Assembly (NCBI GenBank): GCA_947259245.1
Contig: CAMYLP010000011.1
Span: 1-49,304 of the forward strand
From: an uncultured Patescibacteria group bacterium
GTDB lineage: Bacteria > Patescibacteriota > Minisyncoccia > Phycocordibacterales > UBA12088
Direction of reading: 5' to 3'
Length of the DNA: 49,304 nucleotides
Of the stretch, positions 35,889 through 45,600 are shown in pieces (the first letter of the stretch is position 1; each line of letters opens with the position of its first letter). The notes beneath the pieces were generated by a model. It saw only the letters and a program-made list of their open reading frames with translations, did not search any database and was not told where the DNA came from. The translations under genes and the position numbers were made by a program.

Positions 35889-36590
35889 CTACTTTTTTTT
35901 CAACTCATCAGCAGCGATGCGTTCTAGCTGTTGATACTCACGCGCAGCGTCACCAGTCGCAAATACGGCGGATCCTGTCGCAAAGCGTGTTGCCCCCGCG
36001 TGTATGAGCCCGGGAAGCGTGTTTGCGTTCACACCGATGTCAACGCCAACGGTCATCGCGGGCCAGCGCTTCTTTATCGCACGAATTGTTTCGTGTACGC
36101 GCGTGTCAAGTGGTACTCCATGCTCACCTATACGGTCGTTGCCCATGCACTGTACGAACAGTGCCCGGTCCGCGTATGGGGCGATCTTCTCTACATCCGT
36201 CGACGGCTTTAGCGCAAGTGCAAACTCCACGCGACGCGTACGGCACGCCGTACATATTTCATCAAGTTTTTCCGTGCTTTCAACGTGAACAATGAGACAC
36301 TTCGCTCCCGCAAGCGTCCACTCTTCAAGCCGGAGTTCCGGTTGTGCCACCATCAGGTCTATCTCAAAGTCAAAATCCTGCCAGTATGGCAGCCCGTCGT
36401 CCTCCCTGCGTATCGATTCGAACATCTCACGCCCTGCCCCTTCGTACGGCCAGCTGCTCGTCTCAGCGTACGAACCATTCATGACGTCTATCTGCACTCG
36501 GTTCGCCACCCCACGCACTTCTCGCAACTGTGTCTGCAGGTGATCGAGCGAGTCAGGAATAATTGCGGGAATAATGTGCTGCGTTTGCAT
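35889..36590 (-). CDS. ribulose-phosphate 3-epimerase family protein
   Basis: 233 residues from ATG 36590; the longer frame to 36662 overlaps rpiB and has no match. TIM-barrel signs: HIIPAIIPDS at the start, VQIDVMNGSYAET (metal-binding His of true Rpe 'HxDVMDG' is replaced), EIDLMVAQPE, CLIVHVES, LALKPSTDVEKI, VDIGVNANTLPGLIHAGATRFATGSAVF. Compared with Rpe the DVMDG His and several metal ligands differ, so it may be a divergent epimerase. Operon context (rpiB, transketolase) supports a pentose-phosphate role. Confidence 0.82.
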   Translation of the reverse strand: MQTQHIIPAIIPDSLDHLQTQLREVRGVANRVQIDVMNGSYAETSSWPYEGAGREMFESIRREDDGLPYWQDFDFEIDLMVAQPELRLEEWTLAGAKCLIVHVESTEKLDEICTACRTRRVEFALALKPSTDVEKIAPYADRALFVQCMGNDRIGEHGVPLDTRVHETIRAIKKRWPAMTVGVDIGVNANTLPGLIHAGATRFATGSAVFATGDAAREYQQLERIAADELKKK

Positions 36591-36592
36591 AG

Positions 36593-37060
36593 TTATGCTG
36601 TATCGACCTTGCCGATCCGCCGTACGTGGCGCTCCTCCTGTGAAAACGGAATGGTGAGCCATCGTAGGACAGCATCGCAGGCTTCCTCAGTGGTAATGCA
36701 CCGTGCTCCCAGTGAGAGTACGTTCGCATCATTGTGTTCGCGGGAAAGTGTCAGTATATCGATACCCGCTTCACGCGCCCCATCGGACACCCCATAGTAC
36801 ACCACCGCGCGCACACCCTTGAACCGGTTCGCTGTGATGGCCTCACCCTGTCCGGAGCCGCCGATAACGACGCCACGGACCGCGTCCGGGTCGCTGGCGA
36901 CCATACGCGCTGCAGCCGCACAATACTCAGGGTAATCGTCTGTCGGGTCGTACGTTTTCGCTCCAACATCCAGGACTTCATACCCGGAACTCAAGAGATG
37001 TGGCTTGAGTGCCTCCTTGAGCTTGAAGCCCGCATGGTCTGCCGCAAGGACTATTTTCAT
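36593..37060 (-). CDS. rpiB: ribose-5-phosphate isomerase B (RpiB/LacAB family)
   Basis: 155 residues from ATG 37060. MKIVLAADHAGFKLKEALKPHL is the family start; GVVIGGSGQGEAITANRFKGVRAV carries the active-site loop (Ser where many have Cys/Thr), and SREHNDANVLSLGARCIT the conserved HNDAN. Interconverts ribose and ribulose 5-phosphate. Its stop is 2 bases before the epimerase start. Confidence 0.95.
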   Translation of the reverse strand: MKIVLAADHAGFKLKEALKPHLLSSGYEVLDVGAKTYDPTDDYPEYCAAAARMVASDPDAVRGVVIGGSGQGEAITANRFKGVRAVVYYGVSDGAREAGIDILTLSREHNDANVLSLGARCITTEEACDAVLRWLTIPFSQEERHVRRIGKVDTA

Positions 37061-37078
37061 GCTTGTACTATACACCAC

Positions 37079-38122
37079 TTACTTCTTTATGTGTGCACCC
37101 GTTTTTAGTACGTGAGCGAGCAGCGCGTGCGTGTACCCTACTTCATTGTCGTACCACGAGCACACCTTCACCAGCGTCCCGTCAACAACGCGCGTCATGG
37201 AAAGGTCAACAAGTGCTGCGTACGGTGAACCGATGACATCACTCGAGACCAACTGTTCATCTGTGACTGCAAATACTTCTTGCCAGCGTTCGTCCTCTGC
37301 CGCAAGCCGCAAGACCCCATTGACCTCTTCGACCGACGTACTCCGGCGCGCTATGAAGGTGAGGTCGGCGACAGAACCGGTAATGACCGGAACGCGCATC
37401 GCGATACCGTCAAACTTGCCCTTGAGGTCGGTGACAACCTGCGTCACCGCAGACGCCGCACCCGTGGTGCTCGGTATGATGTTGGCAGCACCTGCACGTC
37501 CTCGCCGCCAATCTTTCTTGTCCGGTCCGTCGACAATCGCCTGTGTTGCTGTGTAGGCGTGTATGGTGTTGAGCATTGCCTTTTCGATGCCGATGGACTC
37601 ATGCAGTATTTCAACCACCGGTGCCGCGGCATTAGTCGTGCAGGACCCGTTACTGCTGATGTCACAAGACTGAAGCGCGTCCTCGTTTATCCCCATAAGC
37701 GCGGTGACACCTGTGACTCCTGCTGCCACGGCGTCGCCCTTTGCCGGTGCGCTGATGACCACACGTTTTGCTCCTGCATCCAGGTGCTGTTTGGCGTCCT
37801 CGAACTTTGTAAATGCGCCTGTTGCCTCGACGACGACATCCACGCCGAGATCTCCCCATGGTAGCTTTACCGGGTCGTGTTCCATGTACACCGGAACTTC
37901 CACACCATCTATCATGAGCACTGTGCGCCAGTCTATCTTTTTTGTTCCAACCGGAAACGGTGCGTGACCATATGCAGAATCATACTTCAGGAGGTACGCA
38001 AGATTCTCTATATCGGACAGGTCATTTACGGCTACGATGGAAATGTCAGGATGCTGTGCAGCGGCACGCATGAATGCGCGTCCGATCCGGCCAAAGCCAT
38101 TGATAGCGACAGAAAGTGCCAT
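37079..38122 (-). CDS. gap: glyceraldehyde-3-phosphate dehydrogenase
   Basis: 347 residues from ATG 38122 (the longer frame lacks family sequence). NAD domain VAINGFGRIGRAFMRAA, catalytic cysteine in SNGSCTTNAAAPV (about residue 160), HAYTATQAIVDGP, and C-terminal SWYDNEVGYTHALLAHV. A Leu/Asn-Asp pattern after strand 2 (VAVNDLSDIENLAYLLKYDS) favours NAD. First gene of the five-gene sugar-phosphate operon, 18 bases before rpiB. A TATACT box is at 38161-38166. Confidence 0.97.
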   Translation of the reverse strand: MALSVAINGFGRIGRAFMRAAAQHPDISIVAVNDLSDIENLAYLLKYDSAYGHAPFPVGTKKIDWRTVLMIDGVEVPVYMEHDPVKLPWGDLGVDVVVEATGAFTKFEDAKQHLDAGAKRVVISAPAKGDAVAAGVTGVTALMGINEDALQSCDISSNGSCTTNAAAPVVEILHESIGIEKAMLNTIHAYTATQAIVDGPDKKDWRRGRAGAANIIPSTTGAASAVTQVVTDLKGKFDGIAMRVPVITGSVADLTFIARRSTSVEEVNGVLRLAAEDERWQEVFAVTDEQLVSSDVIGSPYAALVDLSMTRVVDGTLVKVCSWYDNEVGYTHALLAHVLKTGAHIKK

Positions 38123-38524
38123 GGTGGTAGTGTTATGGAAAGGTGCTAGTAAGTACAGTAAGTATAACCCTTGCATGGGAACTAGAAAACCAATGTATGT
38201 TCATACTACGTCTACCTCGAGTCGAATCAGCCACCGAGAGCGGCGCGTTCGCTTGTGTACACGACGACTTCAGACAAACACGTACTGGTAAGCCGTATGC
38301 GAAAGCGTGGTAAGTTTGTTCACATGCGAAAGACATTGCACCCCCACCCACCGTCTGGTATAGTCACTCTAACGCTACTCCTATGGCACTACGGTGCACT
38401 ACACCACAGACTTGTGCCGGGGATTCAGAGCATGAATGCACTGCCGTCCTTTGGTGCACCTCACGCACACTGTAGCTCCATGTGATATCCAGTTATCTAC
38501 TAACCAGTGTAATATTTTATACGT
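38123..38524. other. 402-base divergent intergenic region (gap / RNase J)
   Basis: Contains a possible gap -10 (TATACT, minus, 38161-38166), a good rightward promoter at 38336-38364, and short self-complementary GGTGCAC/GTGCACC segments between it and the RNase J start. Small open frames here (for example ATG 38383, 30 codons) have no support as proteins. Confidence 0.6.
38336..38364 (+). promoter_or_regulatory. promoter giving RNase J a ~154-base leader
   Basis: TTGCAC (38336-38341), 17-base spacer ending TGG, TATAGT (38359-38364): TGGTATAGT extended -10. Start near 38371. A second box, TATTTT at 38513-38518, is placed exactly for leaderless start at ATG 38525. Confidence 0.65.
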
Positions 38525-40549
38525 ATGACAGATGCGAATGCGCGCAAGCGCACGCCCAAGGGCAACGCGCGAAGGAAGCGCGCCCCCATCCGCACGCTCA
38601 ATGAAGGTGCGGAACCCGCGGACACACCGAAAAAGACCACGGACAAAGCAGGAAAAGCACGGCCGAGCAGGTCGAAGCCCTTCGTTTCGGGTACACGAAG
38701 TACTGCAAAGCGCCCCCGCCGAAAGAGTACCTCCAGCGCAAAGAAAACGACTGCGCGCGGGCGGGCACCCTCCCGCGACCGGTCAAGGAGCGTGGCAAAG
38801 ACACGTTCCCGCCTTCCTGCGAAACGTACCAACCACCTCCCCGTAAAGAAACTCGATGTCTATATACCGCCGATACCGGACAACGCTGTGCGTGTCATTC
38901 CGCTTGGTGGCGTAGAGGAGGTGGGCAAGAATATGGTAGTGGTTGAGACCCCGGAGGATATTATTGTGTCGGACGTGGGCTTCCAGTTCATCAGTGATGA
39001 GGAAAGTCCGGGCATAGACTACATACTGCCCAACACGCGCTACCTAGAAGACCGTAAGGAAAAGATAAAGGGTGTCGTCATTACGCACGGGCACCTCGAC
39101 CACATTGGCGGTCTGCCATACATACTTGAGCGCATTGGCAACCCGCCAGTGTACTGTACCGAGGTTACCTCCCTCCTCGTGAAAAAGCGACAGGAGGAGT
39201 TCCCTCACCTGCCGAAACCGGACGTACGCGTTGTCGATACGGTTGACAAGGTGACGATGGGTTCTACTGTCGTGCGTTTCTTCCCTGTCACGCACAGCAT
39301 CAGCGACTCGTGCGGTGTTCTCATGGAAACAAAGTGGGGTAACATTGTCATCTCGGGAGATCTGAAGCTTGAACACGATGACGGGACACCGAGCGCCCGG
39401 GAGGAGAAGGTATGGAACGGGGTCGGTAAAGGGGACAATATACTCTTGTTTGCGGACAGCACCAACGCTGAGCGTTCCGGTTTCTCCATACCGGAGAAGG
39501 TCGTGCACAAAACTCTCGAGGACATTATTCATGAAGTGCCCGGCCGACTTATCATCGGAACATTCGCAAGTCAGTTCGAGCGCCTCATACACATCATCAG
39601 CGTCTGCGAACAGCTGAACAAGAAAGTGGTAGCGGAGGGACGCTCGCTGAAGACGAACATTGAGATAGCAAAGATGGCTGACAGGATAAAGGTTCGTAAG
39701 GATACATTTATTACCGCAGACCAGATCGGCGACTACCCTGCCGACAGAGTCGTCATACTTGCCACGGGCGCACAGGGCGAAGAGTTTGCCGCACTCATGC
39801 GCATCGCTACAAAGAAACACAAGTTCATCACCCTCAACGAACGGGACACGATAGTGCTCTCCAGCTCAGTGATACCCGGCAATGAGATCTCCGTGCAGCG
39901 CTTGAAGGACAACCTCTATCGCCACGGCGTCCGCCTCATTCACTACCGTGCAAGCGACGTGCACAGCACGGGGCACGGCAATACGGGTGAGCTCGTGTGG
40001 ATACGCGAGCATGTGAAGCCGCGGTTCTTTATGCCCGGCTACGGCTACCACTCCATGCTCCGCTGCCATGCACAGGCACAGATAGATGCCGGTTTTCCGA
40101 AGGAGAACGTCATCATTCCTGACAACGGGACCATTGTTGACTTCATTGAAGGTAAGGAAGCAAAGGTGCTCGATGTGAAGGCGCCGAGCTCCATTATGAT
40201 GGTTGACGGCCTTTCGGTCGGCGACGTCCAAGACGTCGTTATCCGCGACAGACGAACGCTTGCGCAGGATGGTATGTTCGTCATCATTGCGACCGTCAAT
40301 GCCCGTACCGGCGAATTGCGTAAGAGTCCTGATATCATTTCACGAGGTTTTGTATACTTGCGAGAAAGCCAAGAACTCCTCGGAGAAGCACGGGTCATTG
40401 TCAAAAAGGCCATTGTCGATGCGACAAGAAATAGCAACCCCATAAACTTTGAGTACGTCCGCAACAACATCGCGGAGTCAGTGGGACGCTTTCTCCTCCA
40501 AAAGACGAACAAGCGGCCCATTGTGATACCCGTTGTACTCGGACTCTAA
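38525..40549 (+). CDS. rnj: ribonuclease J
   Basis: 674 residues, about 115 more than usual because of a Lys/Arg/Ser/Thr/Pro-rich, probably disordered N-terminus (1-115). Then metallo-beta-lactamase/beta-CASP core: VRVIPLGGVEEVGKNM, zinc motif HGHLDH at 188-193, FFPVTHSISDSCG, VISGDLKLEHDD, TNAERSGFS, GNTGELVWIREHVKPRFFMPGYGYHSM, and the C-terminal domain (RDRRTLAQDGMFVIIATVNARTG). RNase J is a 5'-3' exonuclease and endonuclease central to RNA decay. The basic tail may bind RNA (inference). Confidence 0.97.
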   Translation: MTDANARKRTPKGNARRKRAPIRTLNEGAEPADTPKKTTDKAGKARPSRSKPFVSGTRSTAKRPRRKSTSSAKKTTARGRAPSRDRSRSVAKTRSRLPAKRTNHLPVKKLDVYIPPIPDNAVRVIPLGGVEEVGKNMVVVETPEDIIVSDVGFQFISDEESPGIDYILPNTRYLEDRKEKIKGVVITHGHLDHIGGLPYILERIGNPPVYCTEVTSLLVKKRQEEFPHLPKPDVRVVDTVDKVTMGSTVVRFFPVTHSISDSCGVLMETKWGNIVISGDLKLEHDDGTPSAREEKVWNGVGKGDNILLFADSTNAERSGFSIPEKVVHKTLEDIIHEVPGRLIIGTFASQFERLIHIISVCEQLNKKVVAEGRSLKTNIEIAKMADRIKVRKDTFITADQIGDYPADRVVILATGAQGEEFAALMRIATKKHKFITLNERDTIVLSSSVIPGNEISVQRLKDNLYRHGVRLIHYRASDVHSTGHGNTGELVWIREHVKPRFFMPGYGYHSMLRCHAQAQIDAGFPKENVIIPDNGTIVDFIEGKEAKVLDVKAPSSIMMVDGLSVGDVQDVVIRDRRTLAQDGMFVIIATVNARTGELRKSPDIISRGFVYLRESQELLGEARVIVKKAIVDATRNSNPINFEYVRNNIAESVGRFLLQKTNKRPIVIPVVLGL

Positions 40550-40578
40550 CATCAGGACGTTGCCCGACTCGACGCATC

Positions 40579-41775
40579 CTAACGTGTGTCTTGTAGTCGT
40601 AGTGGGTGTATCACACCAACGAGCATGATGGCCGCCAATATGAGCCAGAGGTGCTGTAGCGACAGGGTCGTGGGGTATGTGATCGCGAGGAGCGCTCCCG
40701 CGATCGCGGGACCGAGACTGTAGGCGAGAGGACGTAGCATGCGGAAAATGGAAAGAATGCTTGTGTCATCGCCGTCTATCTGTTTGAAGAAGTACGTCTC
40801 GGTCATGCTCTCGATGAGCGCAGTGCCCACACGGGTGACCATGAGAACACCCGCCCACACCCACATGCTGGTGCTATCAAGCCAAAAGAGCGTGGCGGTC
40901 GAAACGCTCGCGATGATGAAGCCGGTCGCCATGAGCTCTTTCTCGCCTAAAAGCTTGTCCGCTATCTTCCCCGCCGGGTACTCAATGAGCACATACGGCA
41001 CGAGCATTACAAAGAGAATGATACCGATCTCCGGCCACGAAAATCCCACGCTGAGGTGCAAGTATATCGGAAGGTACACGACGTACCAGGAGAAAAAGAA
41101 CCGCATAAGGAACTGTGCGGCGGACACATGGTACAAGTTCTTGTCACGCCAGATTGCCTGCAGTATGCGTTTTGGGGATAACACCTCGTACTGCGGGTCA
41201 ACAAAGTTCCGAAAACGTACATTGAGTATCATAAGCACCGGCAACAGGTAGATGGCACTCGCCAAGTACGCCCACTCATACCGTGCGCCATCTCCCGCAA
41301 GGTACCCGGAGATGACAGGTGAGAAGAGTGCGGCAAGAAGCGCCATCGAAAGGAATATACCGCGTATCGACCCCGTACTTCCCTCGTCATGGTTGTTGCT
41401 TTCAAGGAAGACATCAAAGCAGAACAACGTCACCGGTATCAACATCGTGTGCACCGCAAAGAAGACGAATATCCAACCGAGGTCCGTGACGAACGCGAGA
41501 CCGAGTGATGATACCAAGTTGAGACTGGTGGCGAGCAGTGCCACGTTGTAGCCGCCGTACTTTGTGAGGAAGACAGCGGTTGTGGCGAGGAGGAGCACGG
41601 TCAAGGCAGAGCTTATGGCGAACATGAGACCCACATCGCTCTGAGAGAGAAAACGTTCAAGGTAGGAGCTGTTTATGTAGTGCACCGCGAAGAAATGGAA
41701 GCCGTGGAACAAGCTCGCGGCGTAGAGCCAGCCGAAGATGCCAGACTTATGAAAACTTCGTAGTATGTACTCCAT
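40579..41775 (-). CDS. major facilitator superfamily transporter
   Basis: 398 residues, about 12 hydrophobic segments in two halves. Partial MFS marks: LTKYGGYNVALLATSL after TM2-3, ISGYLAGDG, a long cytoplasmic loop before RDKNLYHVSAAQFLMRFFFSWYVVYLP, and VLIEYPAGKIADKLLGEKE, the A/B-loop-like motif of the second half. Substrate unknown. Convergent with rnj across 29 bases with no clear terminator. Confidence 0.88.
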   Translation of the reverse strand: MEYILRSFHKSGIFGWLYAASLFHGFHFFAVHYINSSYLERFLSQSDVGLMFAISSALTVLLLATTAVFLTKYGGYNVALLATSLNLVSSLGLAFVTDLGWIFVFFAVHTMLIPVTLFCFDVFLESNNHDEGSTGSIRGIFLSMALLAALFSPVISGYLAGDGARYEWAYLASAIYLLPVLMILNVRFRNFVDPQYEVLSPKRILQAIWRDKNLYHVSAAQFLMRFFFSWYVVYLPIYLHLSVGFSWPEIGIILFVMLVPYVLIEYPAGKIADKLLGEKELMATGFIIASVSTATLFWLDSTSMWVWAGVLMVTRVGTALIESMTETYFFKQIDGDDTSILSIFRMLRPLAYSLGPAIAGALLAITYPTTLSLQHLWLILAAIMLVGVIHPLRLQDTR

Positions 41776-41789
41776 ATCTGTACTGTTTT

Positions 41790-41798
41790 AGTATACCG
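41790..41798 (-). promoter_or_regulatory. -10 element of the MFS gene
   Basis: Minus strand CGGTATACT; expected start near 41783, leader of about 8 bases. Weak -35. Confidence 0.42.
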
Positions 41799-41852
41799 TT
41801 CGTGTACCGCCCCGCTATCACACTATCACCAGCTCTGGTCGGCTGTGTGCTG

Positions 41853-44138
41853 CTACTGACCGAGCTCGTAGAGGCGCTTTACTTCAGCGGCGGACAGAGT
41901 GCGGTCGTATATGCGGACATCGTCGAGAGTACCGTCGAAGGTCGAGTCTCTGGAAACACAGTCTGTTCCATCTGGGTCACGACCTATGCAAACTGGAGAA
42001 GACCCTACGTCTAGCGTTCCAGAAAACAATGTTGTGTCTTTGAGCACCCCGTCAAGGTATAGTGTAATCGTTGAACCATCATACGTACTGACAACATGTG
42101 TCCACGTGTTCAACAAATTTGAGGAAGACGTACTAGCTGCGTACCAACCACCGTCTATGCGATAACTTGCACAGATTGTGGCAGCGGGACAGGCACCGTT
42201 CGCGGCTTCTACAATGGATAAACCGTATGAGTCAGCGTTCCGCTTGTCGATTATTGACCTACCCCCTGCAGAAGGGTCGGTGATACTTTCAGTAAAGATC
42301 CATGCGCTAAGCGTTATGTTTTCCGTGATGTTGAAATCACTAGTATAAGGTATTTCCACGTAATCCGCTGCTCCATCAAAGTGCATGCCCTGACCCAGGG
42401 TGCCAGCATCGGGGCTTCTTGAAGCGGACATAGAGCTTGCAGCGTCGCCGCTATTACCCTGCCCACTCCTGTCCTTCACCTCCGCAGTGGTACTGCCCCA
42501 ATCCATGTCCGGTCCATCAAACGTCCAGTGACCGACGAGTCCGTCCTCGAGTGTGGGATTCGAGGTCACCGTCTCCGCGACGCGCGTCGTGTTGCCGAGG
42601 TCAAAGATGCGCTTCACCTCAGCAGCGGACAGCGCGCGGTCGTAGACGCGGACGTCGTCGATGAGACCGTCAAACATTTCGGCAGGTAAGCCTATATGTG
42701 ATCTCGATCCTATATAGGCGTCTGCAGTACAGTCAGCAATGGCTGCGGGAATGCTTGTTGTGTTCTCAGCTCCTAGTACTCCATCAACATACACTCGAAG
42801 GGCTGTGGAGGGCTCGTACACGCCTACGACATGGTGCCACTCCCCATCCGCTGCTTCATTGTAGCCAGATGGGGTTTCGCTCGCATTGCAGGTTCCGGCA
42901 ATTCTAAACTCGTATCTTGTGGACGCAGTACCGGGGTCGGTCTGTAATCTGTATGAGCGTTGGTCACCTTGCCAATCTACTTTTCCAAAGATTGAGGTGT
43001 TCTGATTTGTGTCTGCTTTTACCCAGGTTGAAATTGTCAGTGCTCCGGTAATTTGCAACTCTGAGGGGTTACCTAAATTCACAGTGTCGAATCCCCCGTC
43101 AAACTCCAGTGCCTGTCCCAACACACCGGAGGTGGGGCTACTCGTCGCTGACATACTGGTCGTCGCATTACCGTGGTTGCCATTTCCACTCCTGTCCTTC
43201 ACCTCAGCGGTCGTACTGCCCCAATCCATGTCCGGTCCGTCAAAGGTCCAGTGGCCGACGAGACCATCCTCGAGCGTGGGGTTCGAGGTCACCGTCTCTG
43301 CGACGCGTGTGGTGTTACCGAGGTCAAAGATGCGCTTCACCTCGGCAGCGGACAGCGCGCGGTCGTAGACACGGACGTCGTCGATGAGACCGTCAAACTC
43401 TCTGTCATACGTGCCGTTATTGTCAAAGGCACCAACAGCGAGTGGGCGTGTGTTGTTTTCCGGACCGGCAGTTGTGTTTTCGGCCTTGAGTGCACCATCA
43501 AAGTATACATACCATTTTGTGCCATCGTAGACGCCGGCGACATGACGCCATTCGTTCGTACTCCAACCGTCTATAACCCAACTTGCTTGATGCTCCGTAC
43601 CAGAGTATGATCCTGCGTCTAAGTACAGCGTGCTGGACCAGTTCCGTATTCTTAGAAAATATGCTTCATCGGTGCCATCGAATCCCTTGCCAACGATATA
43701 GTTAAATTCGTCACCAACCCCGTCAGTGAACAAGTGGACATTAACCCACGCGCTGAGCGTCACGGGTCCGTCCTCGACAATAGACGCGACGTCGCCCATG
43801 TCTACATAGTCGTTCGCTCCGTCAAAGTACATGCCCTGTCCGACTACGCCCGCGTCAGGACTCTTCGAAGCAGACATCGTGGTAGTAGCATTGCCGTGAT
43901 TTCCCTGCCCGCTCACATCCTGTACCTCAGCCGTAGTGCTGCTCCAATCCATATCTTTCCCGTCGAAGGTCCAGTGGCCGACGAGACCGCGAGAAAGGTC
44001 GGGGTTTGTGGTGAGTGTAACGCCGATGCGCGTGTCGCCGCGTGTCGTAAACACCACGTACGCTGCCCCGACAAAGAGCATGGTGAGGAGAACGATGATG
44101 AATTTTGTGCTGTGTTTCATACGTGTGGTATTTCCCAT
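41853..44138 (-). CDS. LamG-repeat surface protein (paralogue 3)
   Basis: 761 residues. A membrane anchor at about 13-31 (FIIVLLTMLFVGAAYVVF) followed by three LamG/concanavalin-like domains, each opening with GLVGHWTFDG (about residues 50, 297 and 538) and closing with DDVRVYDRALSAAEVKR or a variant. The linker between domains (FDLGNTTRVAETVTSNPTLED) is repeated almost unchanged at DNA level. LamG domains bind carbohydrates or proteins; surface display and adhesion to a host are inferred. Start ATG 44138, five bases after the stop of paralogue 2; ATG 44120 is also possible. Confidence 0.9.
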   Translation of the reverse strand: MGNTTRMKHSTKFIIVLLTMLFVGAAYVVFTTRGDTRIGVTLTTNPDLSRGLVGHWTFDGKDMDWSSTTAEVQDVSGQGNHGNATTTMSASKSPDAGVVGQGMYFDGANDYVDMGDVASIVEDGPVTLSAWVNVHLFTDGVGDEFNYIVGKGFDGTDEAYFLRIRNWSSTLYLDAGSYSGTEHQASWVIDGWSTNEWRHVAGVYDGTKWYVYFDGALKAENTTAGPENNTRPLAVGAFDNNGTYDREFDGLIDDVRVYDRALSAAEVKRIFDLGNTTRVAETVTSNPTLEDGLVGHWTFDGPDMDWGSTTAEVKDRSGNGNHGNATTSMSATSSPTSGVLGQALEFDGGFDTVNLGNPSELQITGALTISTWVKADTNQNTSIFGKVDWQGDQRSYRLQTDPGTASTRYEFRIAGTCNASETPSGYNEAADGEWHHVVGVYEPSTALRVYVDGVLGAENTTSIPAAIADCTADAYIGSRSHIGLPAEMFDGLIDDVRVYDRALSAAEVKRIFDLGNTTRVAETVTSNPTLEDGLVGHWTFDGPDMDWGSTTAEVKDRSGQGNSGDAASSMSASRSPDAGTLGQGMHFDGAADYVEIPYTSDFNITENITLSAWIFTESITDPSAGGRSIIDKRNADSYGLSIVEAANGACPAATICASYRIDGGWYAASTSSSNLLNTWTHVVSTYDGSTITLYLDGVLKDTTLFSGTLDVGSSPVCIGRDPDGTDCVSRDSTFDGTLDDVRIYDRTLSAAEVKRLYELGQ
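42413..42676 (-). repeat. LamG linker DNA repeat, copy 1
   Basis: About 260 bases encoding domain end, FDLGNTTRVAETVTS linker and next GLVGHWTFDG opening. Near-identical copies lie at about 43135-43396, 44690-44953 and 45345-45600. Limits are approximate. Confidence 0.7.
43135..43396 (-). repeat. LamG linker DNA repeat, copy 2
   Basis: Same unit as 42413-42676, with a few substitutions. Confidence 0.7.
43909..44138 (-). repeat. N-terminal module direct repeat, copy A
   Basis: About 230 bases covering anchor and first GLVGHWTFDG of paralogue 3. Copy B at 46078-46310 differs at few positions, showing whole-gene duplication (offset 2172 bases). Confidence 0.8.
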
Positions 44139-44689
44139 GGTACCTACTGCCCTAGCTCGTAGAGCCGCTTCACCTCAGCGGCAGACAGAGCGCGGTCGTA
44201 TATGCGGACGTCGTCTATCTGACCCCCGTATTCCTCCCACCACGAGTCGGCCGAATCACCAATCATGATATCTTGATTGTTAAAGGACCATGCTGCGCTG
44301 TTTACACTAGAAGTGGCGACAACGCCATCTACATACACTTCATTGTTCTCTCCGTTACCCTGACGAAACACGTATGCTACATGATGCCACTCCTTAAGGG
44401 TTGTGGTGCCAGCATCTAGGTTTGACGAAAATCCAGAGTTTGGCTTGTTAGATACGTTCAGAAGTCCCTCTGGATGGAGTATTATATACACGCCATTGCG
44501 GCTATTCACTGCATCGTGTCTGCCTATCAATATAGCAACATCTTCTGCGCTGGTACCGTCAGTGCCCCATACACCATCAGTTTTGTACCAGAGGGCCCAC
44601 GTCTGAGTACCTGCATCAAAAACAGTACCAGATGTAATGTCTACCCAATCGTCCGTGCCATTAAACTGTATACCCTGCCCGATAATGCC

Positions 44690-44953
44690 AATCTCGGGAC
44701 TCTTCGAAACTGACATAGAGCTTGCAGCGTCGCCACTATTACCCTGCCCACTCCTGTCCTTCACCTCAGCGGTCGTACTGCCCCAGTCCATATCCGGTCC
44801 ATCAAACGTCCAATGGCCGACGAGATCATCTTCGAGCGTGGTGTTCGAGGTCACTGTCTCCGCGACGCGTGTGGTGTTGCCGAGGTCGTAGAGGCGCTTT
44901 ACTTCAGCGGCAGACAAAGCGCGGTCGTATATGCGGACGTCGTCGATATGTCC
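44690..44953 (-). repeat. LamG linker DNA repeat, copy 3
   Basis: Same unit as 42413-42676, within paralogue 2; reads DLGNTTRVAETVTSNTTLEDD. Confidence 0.65.
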
Positions 44954-45344
44954 ATCAAAGTATTCGGAAGAGCCGATGACACCATATCCGATTTTAGTGA
45001 CATTGGATACAATGGCATCTTGTGCACCTGTACCGGTTGTGCCACTGTCAACGAGTACCCCATCCTTATACAATGCAAAACTTGTTGATGTAAATACTGC
45101 GGTAACGTGAGCCCACTCGCCAAGACTCATTATAGAGGTCTTCAATGCCGTGAATTCCCGCCCTTTCGGTACTCACACTACCCGCCAAGGCAACGATAGT
45201 TTCATAAAAATTCAGAGAATTGGGCTTGATCCATGCGCTAATGGTCATGTCGTCAGAATACGTATTTTCAGCGATGTTTACGTAATCGCCTACTCCGTCA
45301 AAATTCATACCCTGCCCCAACACGCCGATAGATCTGCTTTTCGA

Positions 45345-45600
45345 GGCCGACATGGTGGTGGTAGCATTGCCGTTATTCCCTTGACCGCTTCTATCCTTCA
45401 CTTCCGCGGTAGTGCTGCTCCAGTCTATATCTGGACCATCAAACGTCCAGTGGCCGACGAGACCATCTTCGAGCGTCGGGTTCGAGGTCACTGTCTCCGC
45501 AACGCGTGTGGTGTTACCGAGGTCGTAGAGCCGCTTCACCTCAGCAGCGGACAGAGCGCGGTCGTATATGCGGACGTCGTCTATCTTTCCCTTCATCGCG
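45345..45600 (-). repeat. LamG linker DNA repeat, copy 4
   Basis: Same unit, first linker of paralogue 2. Confidence 0.65.

Noticed and set aside
38255-38485. 76-codon open frame between gap and rnj
   Set aside because: Odd composition (His/Pro/Cys), no family, no ribosome site; it crosses the rnj promoter.
39044-39820. 258-codon open frame on the minus strand
   Set aside because: Antisense to RNase J in the core catalytic region.
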